64,000 nt of DNA from Campylorhamphus procurvoides (lineage: Eukaryota; Chordata; Aves; Passeriformes; Dendrocolaptidae). The stretch lies in assembly GCA_013396655.1 (NCBI GenBank), contig WBMV01005958.1:1-64000 (forward strand). Direction: 5' to 3'. Positions 28,258-40,900 of this stretch are shown in pieces. Under the pieces are notes generated by a model. It saw nothing but the letters and a program-made list of their open reading frames with translations. It had not been told where the DNA came from and ran no database searches. Both the position numbers and the translations under genes were made by a program. Position 1 is the stretch's first letter. Each line of letters begins with the position of its first letter.

Positions 28258-28543
28258 GATGCCCGTGGGTGATGCCCAGGGGTGATGCCCATGGATGATG
28301 CCCAGGGGTGATGCCCGTGTGTGATGCCCATGCGTGATGCCCGTGTGTGATGCCCATGGTTGATGCCCATGGGTGATACCGGTGTGTGATGCCCATGGGT
28401 GATTCCAGTGTGTGATGCCCATGAGTGATGCCCATGGGTGATTCCAGTGTGTGATGCCCATGAGTGATGCCCATGGGTGATGTCGGTGTGTGATGCCCAT
28501 GGCTGATGCCCATGGCTGATGCCCATGGGTGATACCAGTGTGT
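28258..28543. repeat. Minisatellite, 22 x 13 bp (gatgcccatgggt)
   Basis: Twenty-two head-to-tail units of exactly 13 bases, consensus gatgcccatgggt, with alternating variants such as gattccagtgtgt, gataccggtgtgt and gatgcccatgagt. Units 11-13 and 14-16 are the same 39-base triplet, so a higher-order repeat is present. An incomplete 23rd unit (gatgctgg) follows. All three minus-strand frames are open through it (rich in His, Gly, Thr and Trp), which is a side effect of the 13-base period and not evidence of coding. Confidence 0.97.
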
Positions 28544-31500
28544 GATGCTGGCTCTGTGTCCCTGGTTATGTAACACAGCAGTGTCTGCGGGTGTCCCGCT
28601 CTGCCAGGAGCCCCAGCTGAGTCCCCCAGCCCTGCCTGTGCCCCACCAGGAATCCCCTGCCTGGAGCACAGCAGGAGCGACTTGTCCAACCAAGGATGCT
28701 GGAATGATGCTGGGGAGGAATGAAGAAGGCTTTCTTCCCACTTCCTCGCCACTGGGGTTTGTTTGATGGCAGGAGCATCTCTTTGGAAAGGTGACACAGC
28801 AAATGGACTCAGCCTGCGCTCTACAGGACATCTCACAGCTCCCTTTGGCCTTTCATGCCTCTTGCATGCATGCTGGGCTGGGTTTGATGGATGCCGCTGT
28901 TCTTCCTCCTCTGAGGCACTGTGGGGATTAATTACATTGAGTAAAGTGGAGTGCAAGGAGCTAAGCCACTGCAATATTTAGGGTTTCAATATGAGTGTAT
29001 CTGTTGGGAAATGCTTGCAATCGGTGATGCCATTTGAGAAATCAAGAGGTACTGAGAGCAGGTACAGATTGTGCAAGTGCTTAGTCACTTGGCTACTTTT
29101 TCAGCAGTGCCCACTAATTTTGGGAGTATTTTCATCTCTGGATGCCCAGCTGGAGATGGCTCATAGGAGCTTATGTTTGAGCATACAGCTCTGCTGTAAA
29201 GTCATGTACTGAAGTCATGGCTTTTGCTTGTTTTCCAGCACAGCTTGGGCACGAGGGCACTGAGCATCCCTGTGGCCCAGGTCTCAGCTTGGGAAAACCA
29301 CTGTACTGTTTTCATCATGCCAGAATGTTGGGTGTCAGCCATCACCACATGGAAAAGCATCTGGCTCATACACTATCAGGAGACTGAATTTGTAAATAGT
29401 GCAGGAACATGAACCCATCACACAACTCAAACAGCTGGCTTTCCAGTGGGGAGGTGAGTGCATTCACAAGTTCACCACAAAGTGGAACAGGAGTTGGCTC
29501 GATGTTTTTGTCAGTTCCTATGTGCTGCTCACCTCACCACAGTGCTGATGCCAACTGCATTATGGTGGGTTTTTTCCTGTTGGCCTAAGAGAGAACAGAA
29601 ATTTCCATGAGTTTGTTTTGGGTTTTTTTTGTTTGCTTGTTTTAAATTTAGTTGTATGGTGTTACACATATTCCCAAGAGCTCTTTTCAGAACGCCTTGT
29701 CTTCTGTGCTGTACAGGGAGCCACTTTGTTGGATAAGATTAAATTCCTTGGACATAAAATCAGGCCAGCCAGTTATTTGTGCCAAAGCACAAACTTCTGA
29801 AGAGAGAGGTAATCATTATGTCTTTGTTTTGTAGTTGGTTTTAATTGAACTTTTTCATTTCAAAATAATTAAATAGCAAGACTTGTCCATTTGGCTGGCT
29901 GCTTTGCCTTGTGTTTGTCTTCTTGGCATGTTTTCTGAAAACTAGCACAAATGCAGCAATTGTTTTGTTGGCCCTGGATTGACTGGAACAACCTGCACTA
30001 TGAAATTGTGATGGGAGAGGACATTCACAAGTTCTTAAGGCTCTGGTGGTCTGTGCATTTCTGTTTGCATGCCATGTTTTTCTCTTACCCTATAAGAGGT
30101 GCCCAGGAGGACACTGGAAATCCTGTGTACACCACAAACAAGGTGAGGAAGCCAGAGCAGGAGCTTTGCCTCTGTGTGCCGCTGTCCTGCTTGTGTGATG
30201 GTTGCTCCTGTGGTTTCTCTGAGGGAGGTGTTCTCCAGCAGAAGATTACCTGCCTCTGCATTACCCAGCAGTCTGTGGAGCCAGGTTCCATTTCTGGAAT
30301 GGCAGCACCATGCCTCTCACCCATGGAGGGGCTTCCTTGAGACCCAGCAAGCTCCCCTCTGCAAAGATCTTCAGGGTGAGCGCTGCACCTAAAGTCCTGT
30401 ACTTGTTCTTCTGAAAAGGGAGAGGCCTGAGCCAAATCTATTCCCTCACTCGTATAGTCCTTGTTAAATCATCTGCACAAAATAGTATTTTTCCCATTCA
30501 GTATTGTTAACAGCCTTCTTGGCAGGGAAGCTCCTGAGTTTTCATGCTTGAGGTTCTGAGCTTGCAAACCTTGTGGCAGCAGCTGGAGCAACATGATAAG
30601 TATTTGTGCGCCACTGAAATAGTGCTGAAGTACAAGTTACAGAACTTGTCTGGTTGACCAAGTGCAAAAAACCTTTTGGATAGGTATTGTCTTCAATTTC
30701 TTGTTTTGTACAGCCTTTTGCCCAGTGGGAACCTGGGACTCTTGAAATACAGAGAATCATATAAAGATTAAAAAGAAGTGACATGGTGTGAACCCCGTTT
30801 GGGAGCATTTAATGACATGCCCAGCCCAGCCACCAAAGCCGTTGCTGAGAACTGGCAAACCCAGAACTTCATCTTAATCCCAGCACCTTGTATCTTACAG
30901 CCACTCCCTTTGATGATTTAGAAAGGTGTATCTAATTCTTAGCCAGCCTTCACCGGCAAGGAATGCAGCAGGATTGCAAATTTGGTGTGGTATAATTACC
31001 CTGCCTTTCTTGCCCCATTACCACTGACATTACTCTCCTCATGCCAGGGTTTATAGGCTGACTTGTAGAACCTCTCTGGTTTGTTTTGCTTTTTTAATGA
31101 CAATGTTGAGAAGATGGGAGGTGTTTGCTGGTTTCATGGAAGCTTCCTTTGGTTTCTGGGTGGCAAGGCACCCAAGTCCTGGTTTTTGTAAGACTCGGAA
31201 AAAGCTGAGTCATCCAATAAAGGATAATGTCTTGGAATAAGTTTGATTCAGTGGTTGGAGCCAAGTGTTTAGTAGTTCAGAGGAATTCCTCCTTTTCATA
31301 ATTACAGCAGTAAAATGGCAGTGCTGATAAACAATTATTTGTGTTGGGTTTAACCTTTGTAGCTTTGCCACTGCAAATCCTCAGATAGAGGTCTTTTCTT
31401 ATTTTTTTCAGGCATAGATTTCTCCTGGGTGAGTATTCAAGGCAGAACTTGGGAGAGGATAGTAGTGACAATGAGTAGGGGGTTGGAAGGGGCAAGGGGC

Positions 31501-33089
31501 TGGAGAGCAGAGCAGGAGATGTCATATGTGCCCTCTTGCTGCGTCGCGTCAAAGCGTTCCAAGGGCAGGTTCCTCTGGCACTGTGTGCCGAGGCTAAAGC
31601 ACAGGATGCTGTGTACTGGTGGAAATGTTCCTGAGCCTGCCCTCCCACGCTCACCCGTGGGAAAGACAAATGACAGTTATCTGTACGGACAGCGTGGAGA
31701 GAGTGTTTACCACGCCTAGTGCTGTCACATCCATGTGGATGGAGGAGGCAACCCAGGGTCAGAAGCAGCACCCCTCTCTTGACATTTATTTCATGTGGCT
31801 TCCTTGCTTCTTGTTGCCCCCTGAATTATTATAGTCAAGAGTCTTGCCCTCAGGGGTTCAAGCTCTGGCTGTGCATGAATCCAGTGGGTAATGGGTTTAT
31901 CCAGGGGATAATCAGTTTTCTGGGGCTCCCAGTAACAGGTTGTGTAAACTGGTGTTTATGGAGATGGTCCTGGTGAGTGAGCCATTTGGTCACACACAGA
32001 TCTGCTGCACGTCTGGTGCAGAGCAGGTGTGTATCAGAAATACCTGTCTTGAAGATTGTTTGCTGGAGTTTGCCCCAGGAGCCAAGGGCATGTACGTAAA
32101 GGCGTGTCAGATAGGGCATTACTTGCTTGTTGAAAGCTGTTCACATTCAGGATCTTTCAGCTCTTCCAGTCCTTTCTACAGAGAATCAGTGTCTAGGTGC
32201 ATCACAGGCTGGTCTTTCCTGCTCTATCTTGTTTGGCACTTCTTTGGTATTATCCTATCTCAACAATTTTTTCATGAGTCTTATAATGTTGGTTCTTTTG
32301 TCTTTCAGTTTCAGTTTTGCAGCCTTGTCGTTTCACAGATACCTGGCTCTTATTTTACTTAAACTGCCTTTTTTGTGCCTTTTTATTGTTAAAGAAGCCA
32401 TTTCTAACAATTTGAGAATTTTGTCATTTTCCTAACAACTGAAATCTAGTGGCAAATGAAAAGGACCATTATATACATGTTATCTAAACATCTTACGATT
32501 TTCAGTCCATCTTTGGGCAGGAGGGGATTAGGACTAAAGGAAGCCACCTGCAGCTCACTGCTTGTCTCTCCTCTTTTGCAGACAGGGAGTCCCACAGTGC
32601 CAGTCAGGGAGATGAGGAGCCACCAGAAGCATTGGTATGTCCTTGCTGGCAGTGCTGGGAGAAAACCTGTCATGCAGGACAGGAAGCCTGGAAGAACAGA
32701 TGGTCCTGGCTCTGTCGTGCTCAGGCTGTTGGTACCAGGTGACAGCTCACCACTGTTCCTTTCTGCTGAGGGGCTGCGCTCCCGAGGGGAACAAAATCCT
32801 GCCTCGTCCTGCCTTTCTAGTTTTCTCGGAGCTCTGTGACTGTTGTTGCAGGTGCTGATTCCTGTTCATCAGCTGAAGCGCTGTGACTCCTGTTTCCCCC
32901 CACTGATGTCCATAATAAAATGATCTTTCCTCTCTTCTGACTGTGTTGCCATAGGATATTCTGGAGTGGTGAGCTATTGTTTGGGGATGAATGTCGGGGG
33001 AGGACTGAGTTTGGGGTCATTCCTTGTCCCAGCATCCTTCCCAGCAGGCAGCAGGGCTGAGTTGTGGTGCTTTAGGAGTCAAACCAAAG
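28544..33089. other. Intergenic, possible exon-like blocks only
   Basis: No gene can be firmly supported. Three short plus-strand segments have both an acceptor and a donor, at 30097-30142, 31412-31428 and 32582-32634. These are described under findings as weak candidates, possibly a divergent non-coding transcript from the LGALSL CpG island. Confidence 0.5.
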
Positions 33090-33240
33090 CAGAATATCCC
33101 AACGAGTGTGGAGGTTGTAAGGGACCTGCAAAGGTCCTCTGGTCCAACATCTGCTCCTGTCTCCTCCCTTAGAGCAGGGTGGCCAAGGCCATGTCCTGGT
33201 GAGTTCAGGGGTTCTCCTTAGAGCAGGGTCACCTGGCCAG
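33090..33240 (-). mobile_element. CR1 fragment, reverse orientation
   Basis: 'agaatatcccaacgag', 'ggttgtaagggacctgcaaa' and 'ggtcctctggtccaacatct' are the reverse complement of a CR1 3' end, followed by 'ttagagcagggtggccaagg', also typical of antisense CR1. Diverged and short. Confidence 0.65.
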
Positions 33241-34834
33241 AGGGAGGGCAAGACATGGGTGGACAGGGAGGACAGGAAGGGCTAAAGGGCCTCTCTCAGC
33301 CACCATCACCTGCAGCTTGCTGTTCCCCGCATCCAGCAATCCTCCTTGCACACTGGGTATTGGACAGTTTCCTCAGACCCCTTAACTCAGGGCAGTGGGA
33401 GAGATTCATTTCCATGCTGGATGGTAGAAACATGTCAGCTCACCCAAAAAGCCTTTGAAGCAGTGACACCAGCAGCTGGACTGCTGAGACTTCCAGACAT
33501 CCTGGTGTGATCCAGTTGGACACCCATACCCTGATGGAGGAGAAGGGATGAGTGCTCTCACCATCATTTCTGTATTGCTCATAAGGGCACAAGTTAAAAG
33601 TTGCAGATTGCAGATTGAATTAGAGAACTTGGGTGCTCAAAACGTAATGAATTAAGTGGTGAATGAGTGAAATGATGTGTTAGACTCCTCTGTACAGAGG
33701 GGATTGAGCCTTTATTTGCTGGGGTTTTTTGTTTGCTTTCCCAATGAGCTCATAAAACACAGTTGAATTTATGGAGTACCTTGTACTGTAAATATGAAGT
33801 ATCCAAACATACCATGACACTGCTCAGTCCAGAAGAGGTTTCATGTAGATTTTCACTGTCTGCAGGACAGGGTGGGGGATGTTTACTGTTTTGAGAAGCT
33901 CCACAGGGAATATTCTTCATCTGTAATTTAAAAGACCTGCCTTAATATTTCTGGGTTTAAAGTGCTCTCTGCAAATGAAACGTGGAACACGGGAATCACA
34001 CCTTTGTGTTTTAATTGCAAGCAGAGCAACTTCTGCACTTGGTCATATATGGGCAGTGCAGTCCCTGCATGGATTTGCTGGACATCACTGGTTTGTCCCA
34101 AGTGGTTTTCTGGTTCTGGTGCGCTAGGAGCAGAGCCAGCATCTGAGTGAGTCCCAAACATCTGCAGGTGCAGTGTGAGACTGACAACTTCCCTTCATCC
34201 TCCAACAGTACCTTCAGAAGATCTCATTCAATCAGCACATCTGCCCAGACTGGGAATGAGGCCGTTCCTGGGAAGCAAAGGAGAGCTGGGAACTGCTGTG
34301 TGTCTGACCAAGCCAGGTTTCCCTGCCTGTGCACATGGGTTTCAGGTGCTGTGTTCCCACCCAGGACTTGTTGCAGTCTGAACTCCTCTTCCCGTCTGGA
34401 TCGTATGAGGTCAACGCTTTGTAAGAGCAACGCTTTGCTCTTACAGGGATCCTGCTGTGCATTGCAGCCGTTCAGAGCTAAATAATTTATTTAGGAAGCA
34501 TGTTTTGTGCACGACTTAGAAAATGAAAGAGAAGAGGAATATTGCAACAGCAAACTGTAGGGTGAACAAATGTGTCTTTCCCTACAGTTTCTAAGCATTG
34601 AACTCTGCCACTTTTGTTTCACAATTGCTTTCTCTCCCATAATTAACTTCAAAAGAGAAAGCTGATCCAAAGTGTTTCCTTTTTTTTTAAATTTTTTTTT
34701 ATTATTATTTTCGGAGTGGTTCATTGATGTTCCTTTTTAATAATAAATGTGAATAAATAATAGAAAAAACCCCACAGCAATATATTACCAGTATTTAGAA
34801 TAGAGAGAACGCGCATATGTGCCAGAGCACACTT
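33241..34834. other. Intergenic, no gene seen
   Basis: No supported exon. The only structure noticed is a perfect short hairpin at 34421-34444. Confidence 0.55.
34421..34444. repeat. Perfect inverted repeat, 10-bp arms and 4-base loop
   Basis: gtaagagcaa, cgct, ttgctcttac. The arms are exact complements, and one more T-A pair can be added outside. The left arm is preceded by 'caacgcttt', which recurs in the loop side, so the structure may have arisen by a local duplication. Confidence 0.8.
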
Positions 34835-34970
34835 CATCTGTGGACATCAAAGTGTCTGACAAGTCGTAATCCACATTTCAAAGATGAGGAAGCAGAGGTG
34901 CTGAGAGGGAAAGTGGCTTAGTAGGTCAGTGGCAAAGCAGGGCAAGAGTCTCTGGAGTCTGTACCTCAGG
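34835..34970 (+). mobile_element. MIR/L2-like ancient repeat remnant
   Basis: The order 'taatccacatttcaaagatg', 'aggaagcagaggtgctgaga', 'gggaaagtggcttagtaggt' and 'cagtggcaaagcagggcaag' follows the familiar MIR/L2 3' layout (taatcc...cagatgaggaaactgaggc...taagtgacttgcc...agtggcagagc). It is strongly diverged. Confidence 0.55.
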
Positions 34971-37900
34971 CAGAGGTGAGGGAGCAGAGGAGAACAAACC
35001 CATCCTCACCTAGTCAGGACAGCCAGGTCCCCGAGTGCAACGAAGGCACAGTGTCACTGCAGAGAGAACACCAAGTCATGCCATGATTTGTAGAGCCAGC
35101 AAAGCTTGGTTTCCTCTAGTTTTGTGTCTTAATACAATAGTCTGGGGTTGCCTGCTGTTGGCCTTGATGGTACAATCATGGGGTACCACTGTGGCCTTTC
35201 CCTCACCAAGGGCACTGGTGGAGCTTGACTCCTCAGCTTAGTTATCTGTTTTACTAAAACTCGTGGGTACTTAAGAATTTTTGAGCTTTTCTGTCATCTG
35301 TGATCACTGTGAGGCAGTGGAATCACAAAGAACACGTCCTTGCACACATACAGAGGCATGTTTGCCTTGGCATTGAAATTTGGGGTTACCTTATCCTACG
35401 GAACCGTGCAATCAGTCAACACCTTAATGTTGTAGATCTGTGGCTTTGAACACTTTTTCTCTGTAATAGTTTTCTGAAAGTGGATAAAGGGTGGCACAGC
35501 AAGGATTTTCACAATGTTGATTCAGTAGCTACTTATGGAAAAATGTTTCCCAAGGGGAGACACAAAATTGGAGTTCCAACTCTATAGCTGCAAATTCTTT
35601 GAGCCCTGAGAGGCTCATGACAAAGTGCGATTCATGTTATTCATTTGATGAGCAACTTGAGTGAGAAGATTCCTTCATGCCTGCAGCCATGGCCTCTTGG
35701 GTCATGGTTCTGTCACATCTTGTTACCCAGAGAGAGGGTGGTTAAGTGGGAATTTTGATGTTAAAATCTAAAGTAGTGATTTTCAAGCTTTCTGAGTTTG
35801 TGAACTCTGAAAATGCTTTGGGAAGCTGTTCAGCTTCCTTGATGGCAAATTGAAACCTGCTGATAAGAGGTTTGTTTTCTTAACTTTAACAGATGCAATA
35901 AAGGTAGGCCATGGATGGCACAGGTCTGCTGGCCAAAAACTGAAACCACTCGCTTTACAGAACACCCCTGGTATTTCAGGAGTGCTTCTAATGGCTCAAA
36001 AGAGAGCATCTTGCCCTCCGAGGACTAGAAGACAACTGCTGGATGAGCATATAGAGTTTCATGGCATGATGTGGCCATGAGCTAATTGAAGGTCTTGGAG
36101 TGTTTTGCATAAAGGGATTCAACTCTGAAAGATAGACACAGTTTGGGAGATTGCCCCACTCTACTCATATTGTAGGAAGCAGCAAAATCAATGGGAGTTT
36201 GCAAGTGAAAGTAAGTTTGCTAAGCAGAATTTTTCCTCTGTCCCCATGCTGTGAGTCTTCCAGTGGGCACTGCACTAGTGGGGTCCCTGTGTGTCTGGTT
36301 ACTCTTGGCAGGGTGGTTTATTTGGAGGGCAAGGCCCTCACCCATTAACTTGTAGTCCAGTGGTTGGATACTGAATGTTTTACATCTCCAAGTGCTTCAG
36401 TAATGTTCTTAACACCAAGCCTTTCCACTGATTACCAATATGTTCCTTGGGTTATGGAGGTTTTACAGGCTGTTGTTCAGTTATTTGGAGAACATACACA
36501 GATGATGGTGGAGAAGAGATACTTGAAGATCCCTCTTCTTCGCACCGTACCAGGAGAAAATTCTTTTGCTGTGCCAGGTGATCTTTAGGTGGTCTTACTC
36601 CTCTATCTCTTCTGTGTCATGAACCTAACATTCCTTGCTGGATGCCCAGTGGTCTGATGTCAAGACAAGCCAAGAAATCTCTCTTTTCTTCCAGCCAGTG
36701 TGGGTGCTTTGACAGGAGGTGGTGGTTTGATCTCTGTTAGACTGAAGGTGGCATTTCCATGTCTGCCTTGCCTTTGGTGAGTGTCACAGTTCCCTTGGTT
36801 GATGTACTGAATCTTGGCGTGACAATGTGAGAGCTAAAGCAAGGAACAATCCTCTTTTGTGGGATGCAAAATCCACCTTGAGGAGGCTCACTGAAGGAGA
36901 ACCACTTTCTTAGCTCTTCTTATTGGCAATTTTAGGTATTAATTGCAATTACTGTTGATTATGGTACCTCATATTGGAGGTGTAGGTGAGTAGCTGGCGT
37001 TTGGGTGTTCTGCTGGATCCAGGCACACAGAAGGGAGGTGTAGGACTTTCTGTCACCACACCTAAATCCTTTGTCAATCTGGGGCCAGAGCGCCCAGGGT
37101 GATTAATTGTTAATGATGGAGGAGCTGCCTTGTTTGTGCACTGAATAAGTAAAGCATATTTTCCAGCTGTTTCCTCCTCCAAGTCTCTCCCATCTCCTTC
37201 CAACTTTCCCACATCACTCCCTTTTCCCAATCTCCCCATCTTTTCTCTCTTCCTCTTGCTATTTCAGCTCTGGTGGGCATGGGCAATTCCCAGGGTGACA
37301 GAGGGCTTTGCAAAGGCAACCTGAATGTTCTGAGTGTCTCTGTGCAATCCTCTTCCTGAAATCATCTGTGTCAAAAAGTGATGTTTTTGCCTTGCATTGC
37401 AATGATCACATTTAATTATTAGTTAAATGTCAAGGTCAGCAGCCACTCCTATCCCTAAAGAAGCATTATGCCTTTTAAACAAGCAGAGCTGGAGGGCAAG
37501 GGCATTTAATGATCAAACCATCAGCAGAAGAATTGACCTTCCCATTTGTCCTTCACAGCCAAAGTTGTCATATTTTCCCAGAACCTGTGACCTGTATAGC
37601 AAATTAGTGTCCTGCTAGGGTGGCTAGGCTTGCCTGCCACCTGTTTCAGGAACTGCCATGATTTCAGTATCCATATGAAAAACAATTCAGACCATCCATC
37701 AGGTCTTTCCAAAAGGAGAAATGCAGCATGATGGGACACACCAAAACCCATTTTGAAAGTAGTGCACTAGTTAAATGGACAGACCCTGTGGACACTCTGA
37801 ATCAATATGCAATAACAGTGGTGCTGTGTGAAGCTTTTAGTCCATCAGAGCGGCTCTGTGACATTGATTTGTGCCAGAGAATAACAAGGGAGCTTTTCTA

Positions 37901-40900
37901 TGTGTAAATCCACTTCCTAACCACTGCACAGAAGCGGCAGTGAGATATTGGTGCTAGTTTCTTCCATCTATTCTGACAGGGATATGTTTCTGATCCTCTT
38001 TGCCAACATCTCCTTTAGAAATGTCTTTTTTTCTGTAAGAGCTTTACTTGGGGAAAAAAATTAATTTTAATGACAGTTTTATGACATTCAAATATTAAAG
38101 TCTTTGCATAGCAAAGGTACCTGTGGTTTTTCTACCATAAAAATGCATGTGTTGGCATAGTTCTGGGAATCAGTAGGAATTATGCTAGCAAGAATATGGG
38201 GGTTTGTGTATGTGTTGGGAAAGCCAGTACTGTAACTGAACATAATGCTAAACAAAAATAAGCCACGTGCTAATTTTCACTCCCTGGCCACCCAATTGAA
38301 ATATATTCTCACCATCACCATATTAACAAGGGCAACTGTGAGGAGTCAAGTGAGTTGGAGACAGACTCACCTGACCACCTCCAGCACCATCAACTCAATA
38401 CTGGAGACTGTCTATATGAAGGAATTTAGGATGGAATGAACCGTGGTCTACAATTATCTATTTCTATTTGTTGGGTTTTAAAGGAGCACAGAACTGCCAC
38501 TTACAGTGTAAATACCCGGTATTGGCTAGATAAATCCTGTGTTTGACCCCTGAGAGACTCAGTAGGTCTCCAGACTGCCAGTCTCACCTCCCACTCACCT
38601 GGGCACAGTGCCTAGTATATATATATGGCACTGGTCCCTGCTCAGCCTGTCTTAATTAAAAACAGCTTTATTATCTGATAGGTACCAACAGAATATAACC
38701 TGCGACACAGAAGGCTCCTGCCCTCAGGACGTTTCCCTTTAAACAGATGGCAAGCAGCAAATACGCCGGAAAAGCTCTGCCTTGGAAGTCTCCCCTTCCC
38801 ATTGCTGCTGGCTGGCGTGGGTGCCAGCTATAGAAGAGGTCTTCAAGGCTAAGGCAGCCTGGAAAACCTGCAAGGGGAAACCATGAAACCAAACAAGGGA
38901 AAAAGACCCAACCGATTGGTATTCACCAGTGAGGATTTGCTTTCAGCCTGGAGGAGAGCAGCTCTGCCCAGGGAGGTGCAGCATCCACACAGGCAGGGGA
39001 AGGGGTGGGGGCCAGCACGTACCCGGCCTAATTTTACACACTCGCAACAGATTTCGGCAGCTGACGTCATGACTGGTGTGAGGTTGGTGGGGATGTTGGC
39101 AGCAGAGGCAGTAATTAAACCCCTGGCATGCTAGCCGGAGGCACAGCCATGTCCTGCTTCGGCTGAAGCAGAGTTGGTCTGACACAGCAGAAGCTTTTAC
39201 GTAACCAGGCCAGATTTTCATTTTTGGAGCAACAGTTTTAGAAGAACTCCAGACAGAGTTGTCGCTATTTATAAGCTGGGGAGCGAGTGCACTTGTGTCG
39301 CCTTTCTGTCTCACACTCTGTCAGGTGACACGTGTGCTGGGGAGCGAGGGCTGCTCTTCCAGCTCACCACGCAAGGCTTCTGTTGCCATCCCCATTTCCT
39401 CTGCCTTTTGGGTTGGGATGGCAGAGGTTTGCACTGGCATGTGAGACATTTTCTTATTGCTGCTCTCCAACCGCAGCCGCATTTCAGAAGCGTTTTGGCA
39501 CACTGCCCTGCTGGCAGCCCACGGTTGCAGTAGCAGCTTCTCAGGCTAAAATGTTTTTTGTTGCAATGCATTAGCCCATCTCTATCACTGTAGAAGCTTT
39601 TTCTTCCCCCCCTCCCCATACTGCTCTGGCCCTATCAAAAGGTGTGGACCCTTTTCAGGGAATCTTTAATCTTTTCCAACATTTGGAGTGGGTTTGAATT
39701 AATACTTGTTAGGAAAAAAACTTCACTGGAAATACTCTAGTGTGTTTCTTGGCTTGTTACCCTGGCTGACACCGTCTCTTGCAGCTGCAGTATTGCAACA
39801 GCAATAGTGCAGCAATACTCTTACAATGGCCTGGTACGTGTAAACATGATTATTTGTAATGAGAAGAATCATACTGACATGCCTACCAACCCCTGGTGTG
39901 GTCACTGCCTATCCCATCAACGTGCTTTTCTTGTAGACACACTCACCCAGTGGTTTCCTGGAAAAAAAGAGGCTTAAAGCTGATAGGCATTCTCTAACAG
40001 CACTTAAAACTGTGGTATAATTAAGGTCAAATGCTTTAATTCGTTGGTTCCTTTTTCAAGTAAAACTATTCATTCAGCAAGAGGAAGGACAATAGGTGAC
40101 TCCCCATGAGTTCATCAGCTGTAAGTCTAGGGTGTAAAGTAAAACAAACACACCATAAAACTTCTGCCCTGTTTTCCCCCACCTGTTCTTCAGACTGTTC
40201 ATCTTTATGTTTTCTTCTTTTTTCTTTAGGAAAGCTTATTATTTCAAGACTTTAAAATCATGGCCTACACATAAGGAACAAGTATGATGTGCACACAGAG
40301 AATGCTGAGGTCTTAATTTGAAGCACAGGTGGGAAAGACAAAGTGTTGGCGTCCCTGGTGAGGAATAAAGTGAGCTGGAGAGCAGTGGGCTGGGGGGGCA
40401 TGCATGCTTTGGGGCTCACTGCCCAAGTCCAAAGCACTTAGGCAGATACTTGCCTGTAATTATGTATTTAAACCCAGACCCACAGCAGTTAAATACCTGC
40501 ACAAAGGTAACACTCTAAGCCTGTCACCTGAACATGTGCCTCTCCTCTGTGCTTTGCTGAGTCAAAGCCTGCATGGTGAGGTGGGTGATGGCAAGAGGAT
40601 TGCTGGGCTATAATCTCACACCTACTGGGACCAGCAGAGCTGGAGTATTTTGTAAGAACTCAGCTACCAATGTCAAAGTCTGTAGAAGCCACAGTCTCCA
40701 ATTAACATTTTTAATCTTATTATCTCAAGCCTTTTATCTTCACATTTTCTTGTCTGTTTGTTTGTTTTCTTTAAATTTGTTTACATATACCGAACTGAAA
40801 GTTTTTCTGGAAATGCTGGTATGGCTTTTAACTGCAAGAATGATTCACTGAGAATAATTAAGTCAAAGATCTCGGCATCTCTTTTCCTTGTAAAAAAGGT

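Noticed and set aside
28258..28543. CRISPR-like array
   Set aside because: The repeats are 13 bp with no spacers in an animal genome; it is a minisatellite.
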